From positions 124,001-188,000 of the forward strand of contig CAVUOB010000011.1 of assembly GCA_963743035.1 (NCBI GenBank): a DNA stretch of 64,000 nt. Reading direction: 5' to 3'. Position numbers and translations under genes: made by a program. Shown in pieces: positions 28,854-38,731 of this stretch; position 1 is the first letter of the stretch; each line of letters begins with the position of its first letter. Below the pieces are notes generated by a model. The model was not told the DNA's origin, searched no databases, and saw nothing but the letters and a program-made list of their open reading frames with translations. This stretch comes from PALSA-911 sp963743035. GTDB taxonomy: Bacteria > Pseudomonadota > Alphaproteobacteria > Acetobacterales > Acetobacteraceae.

Positions 28854-29861
28854 TCAAGTCAGCCCGCGAATAAAATTTACGAAATCGGCCAGGTCGCTTT
28901 CCGAAAATTGCGCAGGACCTGCGAATCGCGCATGGATCGTATGCGTGAGTGAATTTTCCGCGAGTTCATGATGCCGGAACCAGGTCGCCTGGCGCTTGGT
29001 GTACTGTCCGGTGACCCGTTCCGTCCGCCCTGCCGCCTCCTCGAGCGGAATCTCGCCCCGCAGATAGGCGGAAAGTTCCGGCACGCCGTGCGCGCGCATG
29101 GCCGGCAGGCTCGGATCCAGCCCGAGCGCCAGCAGGGCGCGGACCTCTTCCAGCGCGCCTTGCCGCAGCATCGCGGCGAAGCGGGTGGCAATCGCCGCGC
29201 GCAACGCCTCCCGCGGCGGGTCGAGGCGGATGGCGGCAAATCGCCAGGGCGCTTTCGCCCCGGTGTCGGACTGCCACTCGGTCAGGCTCCGGCCGGTGCT
29301 GCGCCAGACCTCCCAGGCGCGGGCCAGGCGCTGGCTGTCGGTGGGGCGAAGCCGCGCGGCGGTGCGGGGATCGTGCCCGGCGAGTTCGGCATGCAGCGCG
29401 GCCGGGCCGTACAAGGCCAGCTTGGCCCGCGCCTCGGTCCGCGCCGCCTCGCTCGGCGGCGGTATTTCGGACAGGCCCTGGGTGAGCGACAGGAAATACA
29501 TGCCGGTGCCGCCGCACAGGATCGGCAGCCGGCCGGCGTCCCGGGCTGCCCGCATCGCCGCCAGGGCGGCGCCGCGCCACCAGGCCACGCTGCCGGCTTC
29601 CGCCGCCGGACGCACGCCGTACAGCGCATGCGGCACCACGGCTTCCTCCGCCGGCGTCGGGCGGGCCGTCAGCACGCGCAGTTCGCGGTAGACCTGCATG
29701 GAATCCGTGTTGATCACCACGCCGCCCAGTTCCTCGGCCAGCATCATGGCCAGCGCCGACTTGCCACTGGCCGTGGGGCCGGCGACGATCAGCGCCCAGG
29801 GCTCATGGAGCGTCCTGGGGTCTTGCTGAACCCGGGGGCCTCGGCGCGTTTCATCCGTCAC
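28854..29861 (-). CDS. miaA: tRNA dimethylallyltransferase MiaA
   Basis: This is a 335-aa enzyme that adds an isopentenyl group to A37 of tRNAs reading UNN codons. The P-loop GPTASGKSALAMMLAEEL is at residue 28. It is followed by INTDSMQVYRELRVLTARP and ILCGGTGMYFLSL, and by TKRQATWFRH in the tRNA-binding C-terminal part. It lies upstream of ilvB on the same strand with 76 bp between. The serB gene diverges from it 38 bp away. Confidence 0.96.
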   Translation of the reverse strand: MTDETRRGPRVQQDPRTLHEPWALIVAGPTASGKSALAMMLAEELGGVVINTDSMQVYRELRVLTARPTPAEEAVVPHALYGVRPAAEAGSVAWWRGAALAAMRAARDAGRLPILCGGTGMYFLSLTQGLSEIPPPSEAARTEARAKLALYGPAALHAELAGHDPRTAARLRPTDSQRLARAWEVWRSTGRSLTEWQSDTGAKAPWRFAAIRLDPPREALRAAIATRFAAMLRQGALEEVRALLALGLDPSLPAMRAHGVPELSAYLRGEIPLEEAAGRTERVTGQYTKRQATWFRHHELAENSLTHTIHARFAGPAQFSESDLADFVNFIRGLT

Positions 29862-29899
29862 TTGCCACCACCCGCCGTCCTCGCCATGTTCCGCGCAGC

Positions 29900-30775
29900 A
29901 TGACCCACGCCCTTACCCTTGTCGCCGACCGCACATCCACCACGCTTTCCCCCGCCCTGATCAGCCAGATCCGCGATGCCATCCGGGGCGGCCCCCCGGA
30001 CATACTCTCTCCCGGCGAGGCCGCCGATATCCCGCTGGACGCCGCACCGGACATGACCGTCGTGCACGACGCTCTGGGTGACGTCGCGGTGGATGCCATT
30101 CCCGTGCGCACCCGCGGGCGGCGCAAGGGGCTGCTGATCGCCGACATGGACAGCACCATCGTCACCGGCGAGACGCTGGACGAACTTGCCGATTTCGCTG
30201 GCCTGAAGGCAGAGATCGCCGCCATCACGAAGCGCAGCATGAACGGCGAGCTCGATTTCGCCGGGGCGCTGCGGCTGCGCGTCTCGATGCTGAAGGGCCT
30301 GAAGCTGGACGCGCTGGAAAAGACCTGGACGCGGGTGCAGCTCACGCCGGGAGCGACGGAGCTGGTGGCGACGATGCGCGCGCATAATGCGCTGACCGCC
30401 CTGGTGTCCGGTGGCTTCACCTTCTTCACCGGACGGGTGAAGGAATTGCTGGGTTTCGATGTGCACCGATCCAACGTGCTGATCGACGACGGCACCGCGC
30501 TGACCGGGGAGGTGGAGGAGCCGATCCTGGACCGCGACACCAAGCTCGCCACCCTGCGGGAGCTGGCGGCGGCGCGGAACCTGAAGCTCGGCGCCACGCT
30601 CGCGGTGGGTGACGGCGCCAACGATCTGGCGATGCTGCGCGAGGCCGGGCTCGGCATCGCCTTCCACGCCAAGCCGATCGTGGCGGCGGAGGCGCGCGCC
30701 CGGGTCGACCACGCCGATCTGCGCGCTTTGCTGTTCGCGCAGGGCTACCGCCTGGCCGATATCCGGACGTCCTGA
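29900..30775 (+). CDS. serB: phosphoserine phosphatase SerB
   Basis: This is a 291-aa HAD-family enzyme for the last step of serine synthesis. Motif I, LLIADMDSTIVTGETLDELA, near residue 80 has the two catalytic aspartates. Motif II is ALVSGGFTFFTGRV, and motif IV is VGDGANDLAML. The first 75 residues form the ACT-like N-terminal domain seen in many proteobacterial SerB proteins. The gene diverges from miaA, whose start is 38 bp away. Confidence 0.95.
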   Translation: MTHALTLVADRTSTTLSPALISQIRDAIRGGPPDILSPGEAADIPLDAAPDMTVVHDALGDVAVDAIPVRTRGRRKGLLIADMDSTIVTGETLDELADFAGLKAEIAAITKRSMNGELDFAGALRLRVSMLKGLKLDALEKTWTRVQLTPGATELVATMRAHNALTALVSGGFTFFTGRVKELLGFDVHRSNVLIDDGTALTGEVEEPILDRDTKLATLRELAAARNLKLGATLAVGDGANDLAMLREAGLGIAFHAKPIVAAEARARVDHADLRALLFAQGYRLADIRTS

Positions 30776-31095
30776 CGGGCGTCTTTTGTCCGTTGGCTGC
30801 CTCGATTCCGGATTGTCCGGCCCGGGCGGAAAGCAACTCAAGGCCACGCCGCGCAAGGGCGCGGGCGCTTCGCGCGCCTTGACTTGCCGCCCGCCCCGGC
30901 GACTGGCTCAAGATCGAGCAAGCCGGAGATGGGCAGCCTTCCGGCTTGTCTGATCCCAGCCCTTGCTTCGTCCGGCCGGGCGGGGTCAACCCGCGCGCAG
31001 CGCCCGGCCGCTTGGCCGGCTCGGGGTTGACGCCGACCGGGTGGACGCAAGCATAATTACAGATCAGACAGGGCCAACAACCCAGGCAATGACGG
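30776..31095. other. 320-bp gap between convergent serB and MFS genes
   Basis: No convincing gene is seen here. A GC-rich imperfect hairpin around 30853-30885 (CAAGGGCGCGG pairing with CGCGCGCCTTG with one bulge) may stop transcripts, but no U-tract follows. The rest shows no pattern I can interpret. Confidence 0.4.
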
Positions 31096-32349
31096 CTACC
31101 GCGTCGCCAGGCCGTGCACAGGCACTCTCGGCTTGCCGGTTTCCGGCATCGCCAGCAATAGCAGCAGCGCCCCGGCCATCCCGATCCCGGCAAGGCAGAG
31201 AAACGCCGCGCGATCGCCGAACGCATCGACGATCACGCCGCCCAGCGTCGTGCTGACCGCTGCGCCCAGCGCCATCGCGCAGCCGAGCGCGCCCATCAGC
31301 AGGTTGAAGCGGCCGGATTTGCGCGTCAGATCGGCCGCGACCAGCGGCATGATCACGCCGAACACCGCGGCGCTGATGCCGCTGACCGCCTGGCCGAGCA
31401 CGATCACGAATGGGTCCGGGATGATGCCGTAGAGCAGTCCCTGGACCGGCAGCATGAACCAGCCGAGCAGCATCATCGGCCGCCGCCCGCGCCCGTCCGC
31501 GGACCGGCCGACCCAGGGCGCGAGCAGCGCCACCACGACGGTCGGCACCATGATGGTGGCGGCCACCAGAACATCGGCCAGATGCGGCGCCCGCCTTGCC
31601 ACGGCGGAAGCGGCTAGCGGCAGCATGGCGGCGTTGGCGAGAAAGAACAGCGTGACGCAGGCCGCGAAGATCAGCAGCTGGCGCTCCAGCAGCAGCGCCT
31701 TCAGCTCGTCCCAGGAAAGCCTCGGCGGCACCGCGTCGGCAACCGACGCCAGGCCGGCGACCGGCGCGCGCGGCGCCCCAATCATGCGCAGCGCCAGCCA
31801 GGCCGGCACGCACAGGATCGCGGTCAGCCAGAACACCGCATCGGCGGAGACATAGGACCCCGCAGCCCCCATCGCGCCGGCTGCGAGCCCGTTGCCGAGC
31901 GAGGCGAATCGGGCATTGCGGCCGACCCGCTCGCCAAACGCGGCCCGCCCGACGAGCCGGAGAGTCACCGCCGCGGTCCCGAGCGACAGCACCGAGCTGG
32001 CGAAGCCGTGCAGCATTTCGGCGAAGTAGATCGACAGCCGGCTCGGCTGGACCGCGAACAGCAGCGCGCAGGCGCCGAGGCCGGCGATGCCGAATAGCAC
32101 CGCCCGGCGCTTGTCGCGGATCGCGTCCACCGCCGCGCCGGCCGGTAGCTGGCTGAGCATGGAGGCGATGGTGCCGATGCTGAGCGCGAAGCCAATCTCC
32201 CCCGGCGACCAGGCCCGTTCGGCCAGATAGACGGCAATGAGCGCGCCAAAACCGGTCTGCGCCGCGGCGACGAAGAAATTGACCCCGTCCAGCCCGCGGT
32301 CGGAGGTGCGGCTGTCGGCGATGACGACGGTGGTGGCGGTGACGGACAT
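31096..32349 (-). CDS. major facilitator superfamily transporter
   Basis: This is a 417-aa integral membrane protein with about 12 hydrophobic segments. It contains the MFS loop-like sequence PWVGRSADGRGRRPMMLLGW between helices 8 and 9 and AVDAIRDKRRAVLFGIAGLG after helix 2. The fold is clear; the substrate is not. It is the last gene of the pentose-phosphate operon, starting 5 bp after the rpiA stop, so it may move a sugar, a sugar acid or a related metabolite. That is inference from context. Confidence 0.82.
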   Translation of the reverse strand: MSVTATTVVIADSRTSDRGLDGVNFFVAAAQTGFGALIAVYLAERAWSPGEIGFALSIGTIASMLSQLPAGAAVDAIRDKRRAVLFGIAGLGACALLFAVQPSRLSIYFAEMLHGFASSVLSLGTAAVTLRLVGRAAFGERVGRNARFASLGNGLAAGAMGAAGSYVSADAVFWLTAILCVPAWLALRMIGAPRAPVAGLASVADAVPPRLSWDELKALLLERQLLIFAACVTLFFLANAAMLPLAASAVARRAPHLADVLVAATIMVPTVVVALLAPWVGRSADGRGRRPMMLLGWFMLPVQGLLYGIIPDPFVIVLGQAVSGISAAVFGVIMPLVAADLTRKSGRFNLLMGALGCAMALGAAVSTTLGGVIVDAFGDRAAFLCLAGIGMAGALLLLLAMPETGKPRVPVHGLATR

Positions 32350-32353
32350 GCGC

Positions 32354-33082
32354 CTATGTCCCCGCGGAGGACAGCACGTCGGGCGGGTCGCCGCGGCGCA
32401 CGCGGCGCACGCCGTCTTTGCCGGCAACGATCATCTCGTCGGCCAGGCCGATGAACAGCCCATGCTCGACGATGCCCGCTCGCTCCGCCAGCTTGCGGGC
32501 GAGGGCGGCCGCATCGGCGATCGGACCGAACCGGCAGTCCAGGATCCAGTTGTCCTGGTCGGTGCGCATCTCGCTGCCATCGGCGGCGCGGCGCAGCGCC
32601 ACTTCGGCGTTCAGCGAGGCCAGGAAACGGGCCTGCGACTGCCAGCCATAGGGCAGCACCTCCACCGGCAGGGGGTGCAGCGTGCCCAGGCGCGGCGAGA
32701 GCTTGGTCTCGTCGACGACGATGACCTCGCGCCGGCTCGCCTGCGCCACGATCTTTTCGCGCAGCAAGGCGCCGCCGCCGCCCTTGATCAGGTTCAGCGC
32801 CGGGTCGACCTCGTCGGCACCATCGATCGTCAGATCGATCTGCTTTGGCATGTCCGCGGTCAGCATCGGAATCCCCAGGCTCACCGCCTCCTGCCACACC
32901 GAGCGGGATGTTGCAAAGCCGATGACATCCCGGCGCTCGCCGCGGCGCAGCAGCTCGGCGATGTGGCGGGTGGCGTAGATGGCGGTGGAACCTGTGCCGA
33001 GGCCGACGATCATGCCGGATTCGACGAGCTCCGCCGCCCGTTCGCCGGCCAGGCGCTTGTAGCTGTCGGTGACCCCGGTCAT
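32354..33082 (-). CDS. rpiA: ribose-5-phosphate isomerase A
   Basis: This is a 242-aa enzyme that interconverts ribulose-5-phosphate and ribose-5-phosphate. Family motifs are VGLGTGSTAIYATRHI, DLTIDGADEVDPALNLIKGG, GALLREKIVA and VVDETKLSPRLG. The catalytic Asp, Glu and Lys are all present in these stretches. ATG 33082 was chosen at MTGVTDSYKRL. A 16-bp segment around this start is duplicated just upstream, at the end of pgl. Confidence 0.95.
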   Translation of the reverse strand: MTGVTDSYKRLAGERAAELVESGMIVGLGTGSTAIYATRHIAELLRRGERRDVIGFATSRSVWQEAVSLGIPMLTADMPKQIDLTIDGADEVDPALNLIKGGGGALLREKIVAQASRREVIVVDETKLSPRLGTLHPLPVEVLPYGWQSQARFLASLNAEVALRRAADGSEMRTDQDNWILDCRFGPIADAAALARKLAERAGIVEHGLFIGLADEMIVAGKDGVRRVRRGDPPDVLSSAGT

Positions 33083-33101
33083 GCCGTTTGCATGACCCCG
33101 G

Positions 33102-33857
33102 TCATGCCGCCTGCAGCAGGCGGGCGGCGGCGGATCTTTCCACCAGCCAGTGTACCTCGCCGCCGGTGGGACGGATGACCTGCGCGGGCAGCACCACCGG
33201 GTCGTAGGGGCCTTCCAGCACGCGGTGCAGCATCTCCGCCTTGTCGGCGCCCGAGACCAGGAAGGCGACATTGCGGGCGGCGTTGATGACCACCGGCGTC
33301 AGCGTGACGCGCCACATGCCCATCACCTCGACATACTGCGCCATCACCCAGCGGGACCGCTCCGTCACCGCGGCGAGGCCCGGGAAGATCGAGGCGGTGT
33401 GGCCGTTATCGCCCATGCCCAGCAGCACGAGGTCGAAGCCGTCCGGCGGCGGTCCGCCGGCCGACGCATTGCCGCCGAAGCAGGCCTGCAACTCGGCCGC
33501 GTAGCTCAACGCCGCCTGTTCCGGCGTCTCTTCCCCGCGCATGCGGTGGATGTTGGCGGGCGGGATCGGCACATGGTCGCACAAGGCGGCGCGCGCCATC
33601 TGGTAGTTGCTGCGTGGGTCCTCGGGCGGCACGCAGCGCTCGTCGCCGAAGAAGATTTCTACCTTTGTCCAGTCGATGCGCTCGGCGTAGCCGGGCGTCG
33701 CCAACCGGGCATAGATCGGTTTTGGCGTGTTGCCGCCGGCGAGCGCGATGGTGAAGCGGCCGCGCTCGGCGATGCCGCGCACCGCCAGATCGGCGATGAG
33801 ATCGGCCGCGCCGACGACCAGGCTGTCGAGATCCGGATAGATCTGGGTCCGTGCCAT
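33102..33857 (-). CDS. pgl: 6-phosphogluconolactonase
   Basis: This is a 251-aa hydrolase that converts 6-phosphogluconolactone to 6-phosphogluconate. Motifs are IALAGGNTPKPIYARLATP, EIFFGDERCVPPEDPRSNYQ and LLGMGDNGHTASIFPG, the last holding the catalytic histidine region. It lies between pgi and rpiA with short gaps, in the operon that also carries zwf and gnd on either side of this step. Confidence 0.95.
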   Translation of the reverse strand: MARTQIYPDLDSLVVGAADLIADLAVRGIAERGRFTIALAGGNTPKPIYARLATPGYAERIDWTKVEIFFGDERCVPPEDPRSNYQMARAALCDHVPIPPANIHRMRGEETPEQAALSYAAELQACFGGNASAGGPPPDGFDLVLLGMGDNGHTASIFPGLAAVTERSRWVMAQYVEVMGMWRVTLTPVVINAARNVAFLVSGADKAEMLHRVLEGPYDPVVLPAQVIRPTGGEVHWLVERSAAARLLQAA

Positions 33858-33868
33858 GTCCGCCCGCC

Positions 33869-35500
33869 TCAGCCGCGCAGCCGGCGATAGCGCCGGATCG
33901 CCGCGTTGGTGGAGCTGTCATGCGTCAAATCCGGCTCCGCCGCGCCAACCAGCTCGGGAATGATGCGCTGGGCCAGCACCTTGCCCAGTTCCACGCCCCA
34001 TTGGTCGAAGGAATCGATTCCCCAGATCGTGCCCTGGGTGAACACGTTGTGCTCGTACAGCGCGACCAGGGCGCCGAGGATCCTCGGCGTCAGCGCCTCG
34101 GCGAGGATCAGGTTGGTGGGCCGGTTGCCCTCGGCCACCCGGAACGGGGTCTGGAATTCCGGCGAGCCCTCGGCAGCCAGTTCCGCCGCGGTCTTGCCGA
34201 AGGCCAGCGCTTCCGCCTGCGCGAACAGATTGGCCATCAGCAGATCATGGTGATGCGCCAGCGGGCTCAACGGACGGCAGAACCCGATCAGGTCGCAGGG
34301 GATCAGCTTCGTGCCCTGGTGGATGAGCTGGTAGAACGAATGCTGCCCGTCGGTGCCCGGCTCGCCCCAGATGACCGGACCTGTCTGGTAGCTGACGCGG
34401 CGGCCCTGCAGATCGACATGCTTGCCGTTGCTCTCCATTTCCAGCTGCTGGAGATAGGCGGGAAAGCGGGCGAGCTGAGCCGAATAGGGCATGACGCCGA
34501 TGGTCTGCGCGTCGAAGAAATTATTGTACCAGACGGTCAGCAGCGCCATCAGCAGGGGAAGATTCGCCTCCGGCGGGGCGGTGCGGAAATGCTCGTCCAT
34601 GTCGTGGAAGCCGGCGAGCATGTCCCGGAAGCCGTCCGCGCCGATGGCGATCATCGTCGACAGCCCGATCGCCGAGTCCATCGAGTAGCGGCCGCCGACC
34701 CAGTCCCAGAAGCCGAACATGTTGGCGGTGTCGATGCCGAATTTATGCACGCCGTCGGCGTTGGTGGAGACCGCGACGAAATGGCGGGCGACCGCCGCGT
34801 CCTCGCCCAGCCGGCTGACGATCCAGTCGCGCGCCGTCGCCGCGTTGGTCATCGTCTCCAGCGTGGTGAAGGTCTTTGACGAGATCACGAACAGCGTCTC
34901 GGCAGGGTCCAGGTCCTGGGTCGTCTCGGCGAAGGCGGCGCCGTCCACATTGGCGATGAAGCGGAACTGCATCGCCGGATCGCTGTACGGCCGCAGCGCC
35001 CGGTAGGCCATTTCCGGGCCGAGATAGGACCCGCCGATGCCGATATTGACGACATTGCGGATGCGCCTGCCGGTATGGCCGAGCCAGGCGCCGCTGCGCA
35101 CCCGCCCGGCGAAATCCGCCATCCGGTCCAGCACGTCGTGCACATCCGCGACGACGTCCTGGCCATCGACCAGGATCCGCGTGCCGCGCGGCGCGCGCAG
35201 CGCCACGTGCAGCACCGCGCGGCGTTCGGTGATGTTGATGAACTCGCCGCGGAACATGGCGTCGCGGCGCCCGGCCACACCGCATTCGCGCGCGAGTTGC
35301 AGCAGCAGTTCCATCGTCTTCGCGGTGATGCGGTTCTTGGAATAGTCCAGATGCAGGCCGGCGCCCTCGGCCGCGAAACGCTCCGCCCGGCCCGGGTCGT
35401 CGGCGAACAGGCTGCGCAGATGCGTGTCCTTGATTTCCGCGTAATGCGCCTGCAGCGCCCGCCAGGCGGGCGTTTCGGTGGGTGGCTGAGTGACCGGCAT
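33869..35500 (-). CDS. pgi: glucose-6-phosphate isomerase
   Basis: This is a 543-aa enzyme that interconverts glucose-6-phosphate and fructose-6-phosphate. Signature segments are NIGIGGSYLGPEMAYRAL, FVISSKTFTTLETMTNA, GGRYSMDSAIGLSTMIAIG and FDQWGVELGKVLAQRI. Its place in an operon with tal and zwf would let fructose-6-phosphate from the non-oxidative branch be recycled into the oxidative branch. Confidence 0.96.
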   Translation of the reverse strand: MPVTQPPTETPAWRALQAHYAEIKDTHLRSLFADDPGRAERFAAEGAGLHLDYSKNRITAKTMELLLQLARECGVAGRRDAMFRGEFINITERRAVLHVALRAPRGTRILVDGQDVVADVHDVLDRMADFAGRVRSGAWLGHTGRRIRNVVNIGIGGSYLGPEMAYRALRPYSDPAMQFRFIANVDGAAFAETTQDLDPAETLFVISSKTFTTLETMTNAATARDWIVSRLGEDAAVARHFVAVSTNADGVHKFGIDTANMFGFWDWVGGRYSMDSAIGLSTMIAIGADGFRDMLAGFHDMDEHFRTAPPEANLPLLMALLTVWYNNFFDAQTIGVMPYSAQLARFPAYLQQLEMESNGKHVDLQGRRVSYQTGPVIWGEPGTDGQHSFYQLIHQGTKLIPCDLIGFCRPLSPLAHHHDLLMANLFAQAEALAFGKTAAELAAEGSPEFQTPFRVAEGNRPTNLILAEALTPRILGALVALYEHNVFTQGTIWGIDSFDQWGVELGKVLAQRIIPELVGAAEPDLTHDSSTNAAIRRYRRLRG

Positions 35501-35545
35501 GATGCTTCCTTTGGACGTGGCGTCTTATCCTGGGCCAGGAGCCTG

Positions 35546-36622
35546 CTAGGCCAGAACCTTGCTCTTGGCGTCGATGGCCGCCAGCAGGTCGTGCCAGGAA
35601 TCCGCGAACGACTTGGCGCCCTCGACCTGGAGCTGGGCGGCCAGGGTGGTGATGTCGATGCCCGCCTTCTGCAGCCGGGCCAGTGCCGCTTCCGCGTCGC
35701 CACCGTCGCGCGGGATGGCCGTGCTGGGCGAACCGTGGTCGGCGAAGGCCAGCAGCGTCTCCTCCGGCATCGTGTTGACCGTGTTGGGGGCGGCCAGTGT
35801 GCCGATATACAGCACGTCGGACGCCGCGGGGTCCTTGGTGCTGGTGCTGGCGAACAGGAAGCGCTGCGGCCGCGCGCCGAAGCCGGCCAGGCGCTGCCAC
35901 CGGTCGCTGTCCAGCAGGTCGCGATAGGCCCGGTAGGACTGGCGCGACACGGCGATGCCGAGCTGGTTGTGCAGTTCCTTGGGCAGCTTGCCGATCGTCG
36001 CCTTGTCCCAGCGGCTGACGAACAGCGATGCCACAGAGGCGATTTCGGGGCTGAGCCCGGCCGCCACCCGCCGCTCCAGCCCGCGGATATAGGCCTCGGC
36101 CGCGGCCAGGTACTGCTCACGCGAGAACAGCAGCGTGACGTTGATCGGGACGCCGGAGAAGATCGCCTCCTCGATGGCGGGCAGGCCTTCCCGGGTGCCG
36201 GGGATCTTGATGAACAGGTTCTTGCGGTCGGCCTGGGCGTGCAGGACCTTGGCCTGGGCGACCGTCTTCTCGGTGTCGAAGGCCAGCAGCGGCGAAACCT
36301 CCAGCGAGACGAAGCCGTCGACGCCGGCGGTGCGGCGGTGGATCGGCGCGAACAGATCGGCGGCCCGGCGCAGATCCTGCAACGCGAGTTCGAAGAACAG
36401 CGTTTCGCCGGTGAGGCCCTTGCCGACCAGATTGCGGATCTCGGCGTCGTACGACTGGCTGCGGCTGATTGCGTTGTCGAAGATCGTCGGGTTGGAGGTC
36501 AGGCCGGTGACCGACAGCTCGTCGATATAGCGTTGCAGCGTGCCGTTGTTCAGCAGGTCGCGGGTGATGTTGTCGAGCCAGAGGCTCTGCCCGAGGTCGT
36601 GAAGCTGCTGGGTTGCCTTCAT
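35546..36622 (-). CDS. tal: transaldolase
   Basis: This is a 358-aa transaldolase that moves a three-carbon unit between sugar phosphates. The Schiff-base lysine region is NLFIKIPGTREGLPAIEEA. The N-terminal part has SLWLDNITRDLLNNGTLQRY and GLTSNPTIFDNAISRS. Length and motifs fit the longer TalB-like family found in actinobacteria and many alphaproteobacteria, which in acetic acid bacteria can be fused to pgi. Here the two are separate genes 46 bp apart. Confidence 0.95.
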   Translation of the reverse strand: MKATQQLHDLGQSLWLDNITRDLLNNGTLQRYIDELSVTGLTSNPTIFDNAISRSQSYDAEIRNLVGKGLTGETLFFELALQDLRRAADLFAPIHRRTAGVDGFVSLEVSPLLAFDTEKTVAQAKVLHAQADRKNLFIKIPGTREGLPAIEEAIFSGVPINVTLLFSREQYLAAAEAYIRGLERRVAAGLSPEIASVASLFVSRWDKATIGKLPKELHNQLGIAVSRQSYRAYRDLLDSDRWQRLAGFGARPQRFLFASTSTKDPAASDVLYIGTLAAPNTVNTMPEETLLAFADHGSPSTAIPRDGGDAEAALARLQKAGIDITTLAAQLQVEGAKSFADSWHDLLAAIDAKSKVLA

Positions 36623-36637
36623 CGCGGGATACTCCGG

Positions 36638-37312
36638 TTACCTTCTGGTGAGCGCCGACAGATCATGCCCGAGCAGATCGCCGATCCGCTCGAGGGTGAT
36701 GTCGGCGGGGGGATAAAGTTCCTGGATCTTCGGATCGGCGGCGTAGTGGCCCTGGCGCGGAAAGACCGTGGTCACCCGCTCGCCCCATATTGCCTTCATC
36801 GCCGACAGGATGCGCAGCTTGTCATCGATCATCACATAATGTTTCGCCGGATACAGCCGCTCGACGTCGTCCAGTTCCTGTTCCTTGTGGACGTAGATCA
36901 GGACATGGCAGTCGACCGCCTGCCAGATGCCGGAGCGTTCCACCTTGCGCGGCTGGAACACCGCATCGCCGTCCGACAGCACCACGGTACGGCCCCATTT
37001 CCCGGCATGGCGCACCGCCTCCAGCGCGCCGGGATACAGCCGGTCGGCGAACGGATAGTCGACCAGCCAGCTCGACATGCGCAACAGCCGCGGATCGTGC
37101 ATCTCCTCGATCCGGTAGCGCTCCAGCGCGCCGAGATAATCGGCGTAGCCGAGCTCGCTGCGCAGATCCTCGAAGATCTGCCAGTAGCGGTCGTGCGTCG
37201 CGGCGCCGTACTGGCGCAGCAGATGCTCGCCGAGATCGGCCTGCACGCGGTCATTGTCGAGCAGCGTGTTGTCGACGTCGATCAGCACCACGAGCTCGTG
37301 CGGCTTGGTCAT
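36638..37312 (-). CDS. HAD-family phosphatase in the pentose-phosphate operon
   Basis: This is a 224-aa HAD-superfamily protein. Motif I is LIDVDNTLLDNDRV, motif II is VVLSDGDAVFQPRK, and VMIDDKLRILSAMKA is a motif IV-like region. The fold points to a phosphomonoesterase. The start overlaps the zwf stop by 4 bp, and tal follows after 15 bp, so a role on a sugar phosphate or a damaged metabolite of this pathway is plausible. The substrate cannot be read from sequence. Confidence 0.78.
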   Translation of the reverse strand: MTKPHELVVLIDVDNTLLDNDRVQADLGEHLLRQYGAATHDRYWQIFEDLRSELGYADYLGALERYRIEEMHDPRLLRMSSWLVDYPFADRLYPGALEAVRHAGKWGRTVVLSDGDAVFQPRKVERSGIWQAVDCHVLIYVHKEQELDDVERLYPAKHYVMIDDKLRILSAMKAIWGERVTTVFPRQGHYAADPKIQELYPPADITLERIGDLLGHDLSALTRR

Positions 37313-38730
37313 GGCACCGGGTCCGAATTCGCCAGTATGGGGTCGCGCCAGGGGCCGTCGGCGCCGATCAGCTGCTCGGCCTCCGTCGGCCCCCAGCTGC
37401 CGGGCGCGTAGGTATAGAGCGGGGTCGCGTCATCCAGGATCGGCTCCACAATCCGCCATTGCGCATCGACGATATCCTCGCGTCCGAACATGTCGCCGAC
37501 CCCGTGCATCGCATCCCCGAGCAACCGCTGATAGGGGGGCATATAGGCGCTTTCCTGCTCGGTAAGTAGCATCTCGACGTCGGTGCCGACCATCCGCTCG
37601 CCCGGCTGCTTCACCCGCACGCCCATGGCGATGCTGACATCGGGGCTGATCCGCAGGCGCACATGGCCGGAGGAGGCCGGCACCAGCTCGCCGAACGTCT
37701 CGCGCGGCGGGCGCTTGAACTCCACGATCACCTCGGTCGCCGTCACCGGAAGCTCCTTGCCGGCCCGGATATAGATCGGCACGCCGGCCCAGCGCCAGCT
37801 GTCGATCTCCAGCTTGACCGCCACGAACGTCTCCGCCGTCGATCCCGGCCGCACGCCGGCGATGTTCTGGTAGCCTGCATACTGCCCGCGCACCACATGC
37901 GCCGCATCCAGCGGGCGCACCGCCTTCAGCAGCGCCGCTTTCTGGTCGCGCACGGCCTCGTGCTCCTCGCCGGTCGGCGCGTCCATGGTCAGGTGTGCGA
38001 GCACCTGCAGCAGATGGTTCTGCACCACGTCGCGCACGGCGCCGGTTTCGTCGTAGAACCGGCCGCGATCCTGCACGCCGAAATGCTCCGCCATGGTGAT
38101 CTGGATGCTGCGCACATGGTCGCGGTTCCACAGCGGCTCGAACATGGAGTTGGCGAAGCGGGTGTACAGGATGTTCTGCACCGGCTCCTTGCCCAGGTAA
38201 TGGTCGATGCGGAAGATGTTTTCCTCCGCAAAGAAGCGCGACAGCACGCGGTTCAGTTCGCGCGCCGATTGCCGGTCATGGCCGAACGGCTTTTCGATCA
38301 CCAGGCGCGCATCCTGCGCGGCGCCGGATTTGGCCAGCCCTTCGCCGACGGTCGCGAACAGGCTGGGCGGCACCGCCAGGTAATGCAGCGGCCGCCTGGC
38401 CGCCCCCAGTTCCTGGTGCAACCGGGTGAAGGTGGCGGGGTCGTTGTAGTCGCCGTCGACGTAGCGCAGCAGGTCCGTCAGTCGCTTCATCGCCGCCGGG
38501 TCCGCGCCGCCATGGTGCTGGATGCTGTCGACGGCGCGCGCCTTCAGCTGATCGAGCGTCCATTCGGCACTGGCCACGCCGATGATCGGCACGTTCAGTC
38601 CTTCGTCGCGAACCAGGCCCAGCAGCGCGGGGAAGATCTGCTTGTAGGCGAGATCGCCGGTGGCGCCGAAGAACACGATTGCGTCGGACGGCGAGGTATC
38701 GGACGGGGCTGCAGGGGACGAACCGCTCAT
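37309..38730 (-). CDS. zwf: glucose-6-phosphate 1-dehydrogenase
   Basis: This is a 473-aa enzyme for the first oxidative step, making NADPH or NADH and 6-phosphogluconolactone. The nucleotide-binding motif is VFFGATGDLAYKQIFPAL near residue 20. The active site is RIDHYLGKEPVQNILYTRFA. VIEKPFGHDRQSA is a further family motif. The gene begins one base after gnd ends and overlaps the HAD gene at its 3' end. Confidence 0.96.
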   Translation of the reverse strand: MSGSSPAAPSDTSPSDAIVFFGATGDLAYKQIFPALLGLVRDEGLNVPIIGVASAEWTLDQLKARAVDSIQHHGGADPAAMKRLTDLLRYVDGDYNDPATFTRLHQELGAARRPLHYLAVPPSLFATVGEGLAKSGAAQDARLVIEKPFGHDRQSARELNRVLSRFFAEENIFRIDHYLGKEPVQNILYTRFANSMFEPLWNRDHVRSIQITMAEHFGVQDRGRFYDETGAVRDVVQNHLLQVLAHLTMDAPTGEEHEAVRDQKAALLKAVRPLDAAHVVRGQYAGYQNIAGVRPGSTAETFVAVKLEIDSWRWAGVPIYIRAGKELPVTATEVIVEFKRPPRETFGELVPASSGHVRLRISPDVSIAMGVRVKQPGERMVGTDVEMLLTEQESAYMPPYQRLLGDAMHGVGDMFGREDIVDAQWRIVEPILDDATPLYTYAPGSWGPTEAEQLIGADGPWRDPILANSDPVP

Positions 38731-38731
38731 G

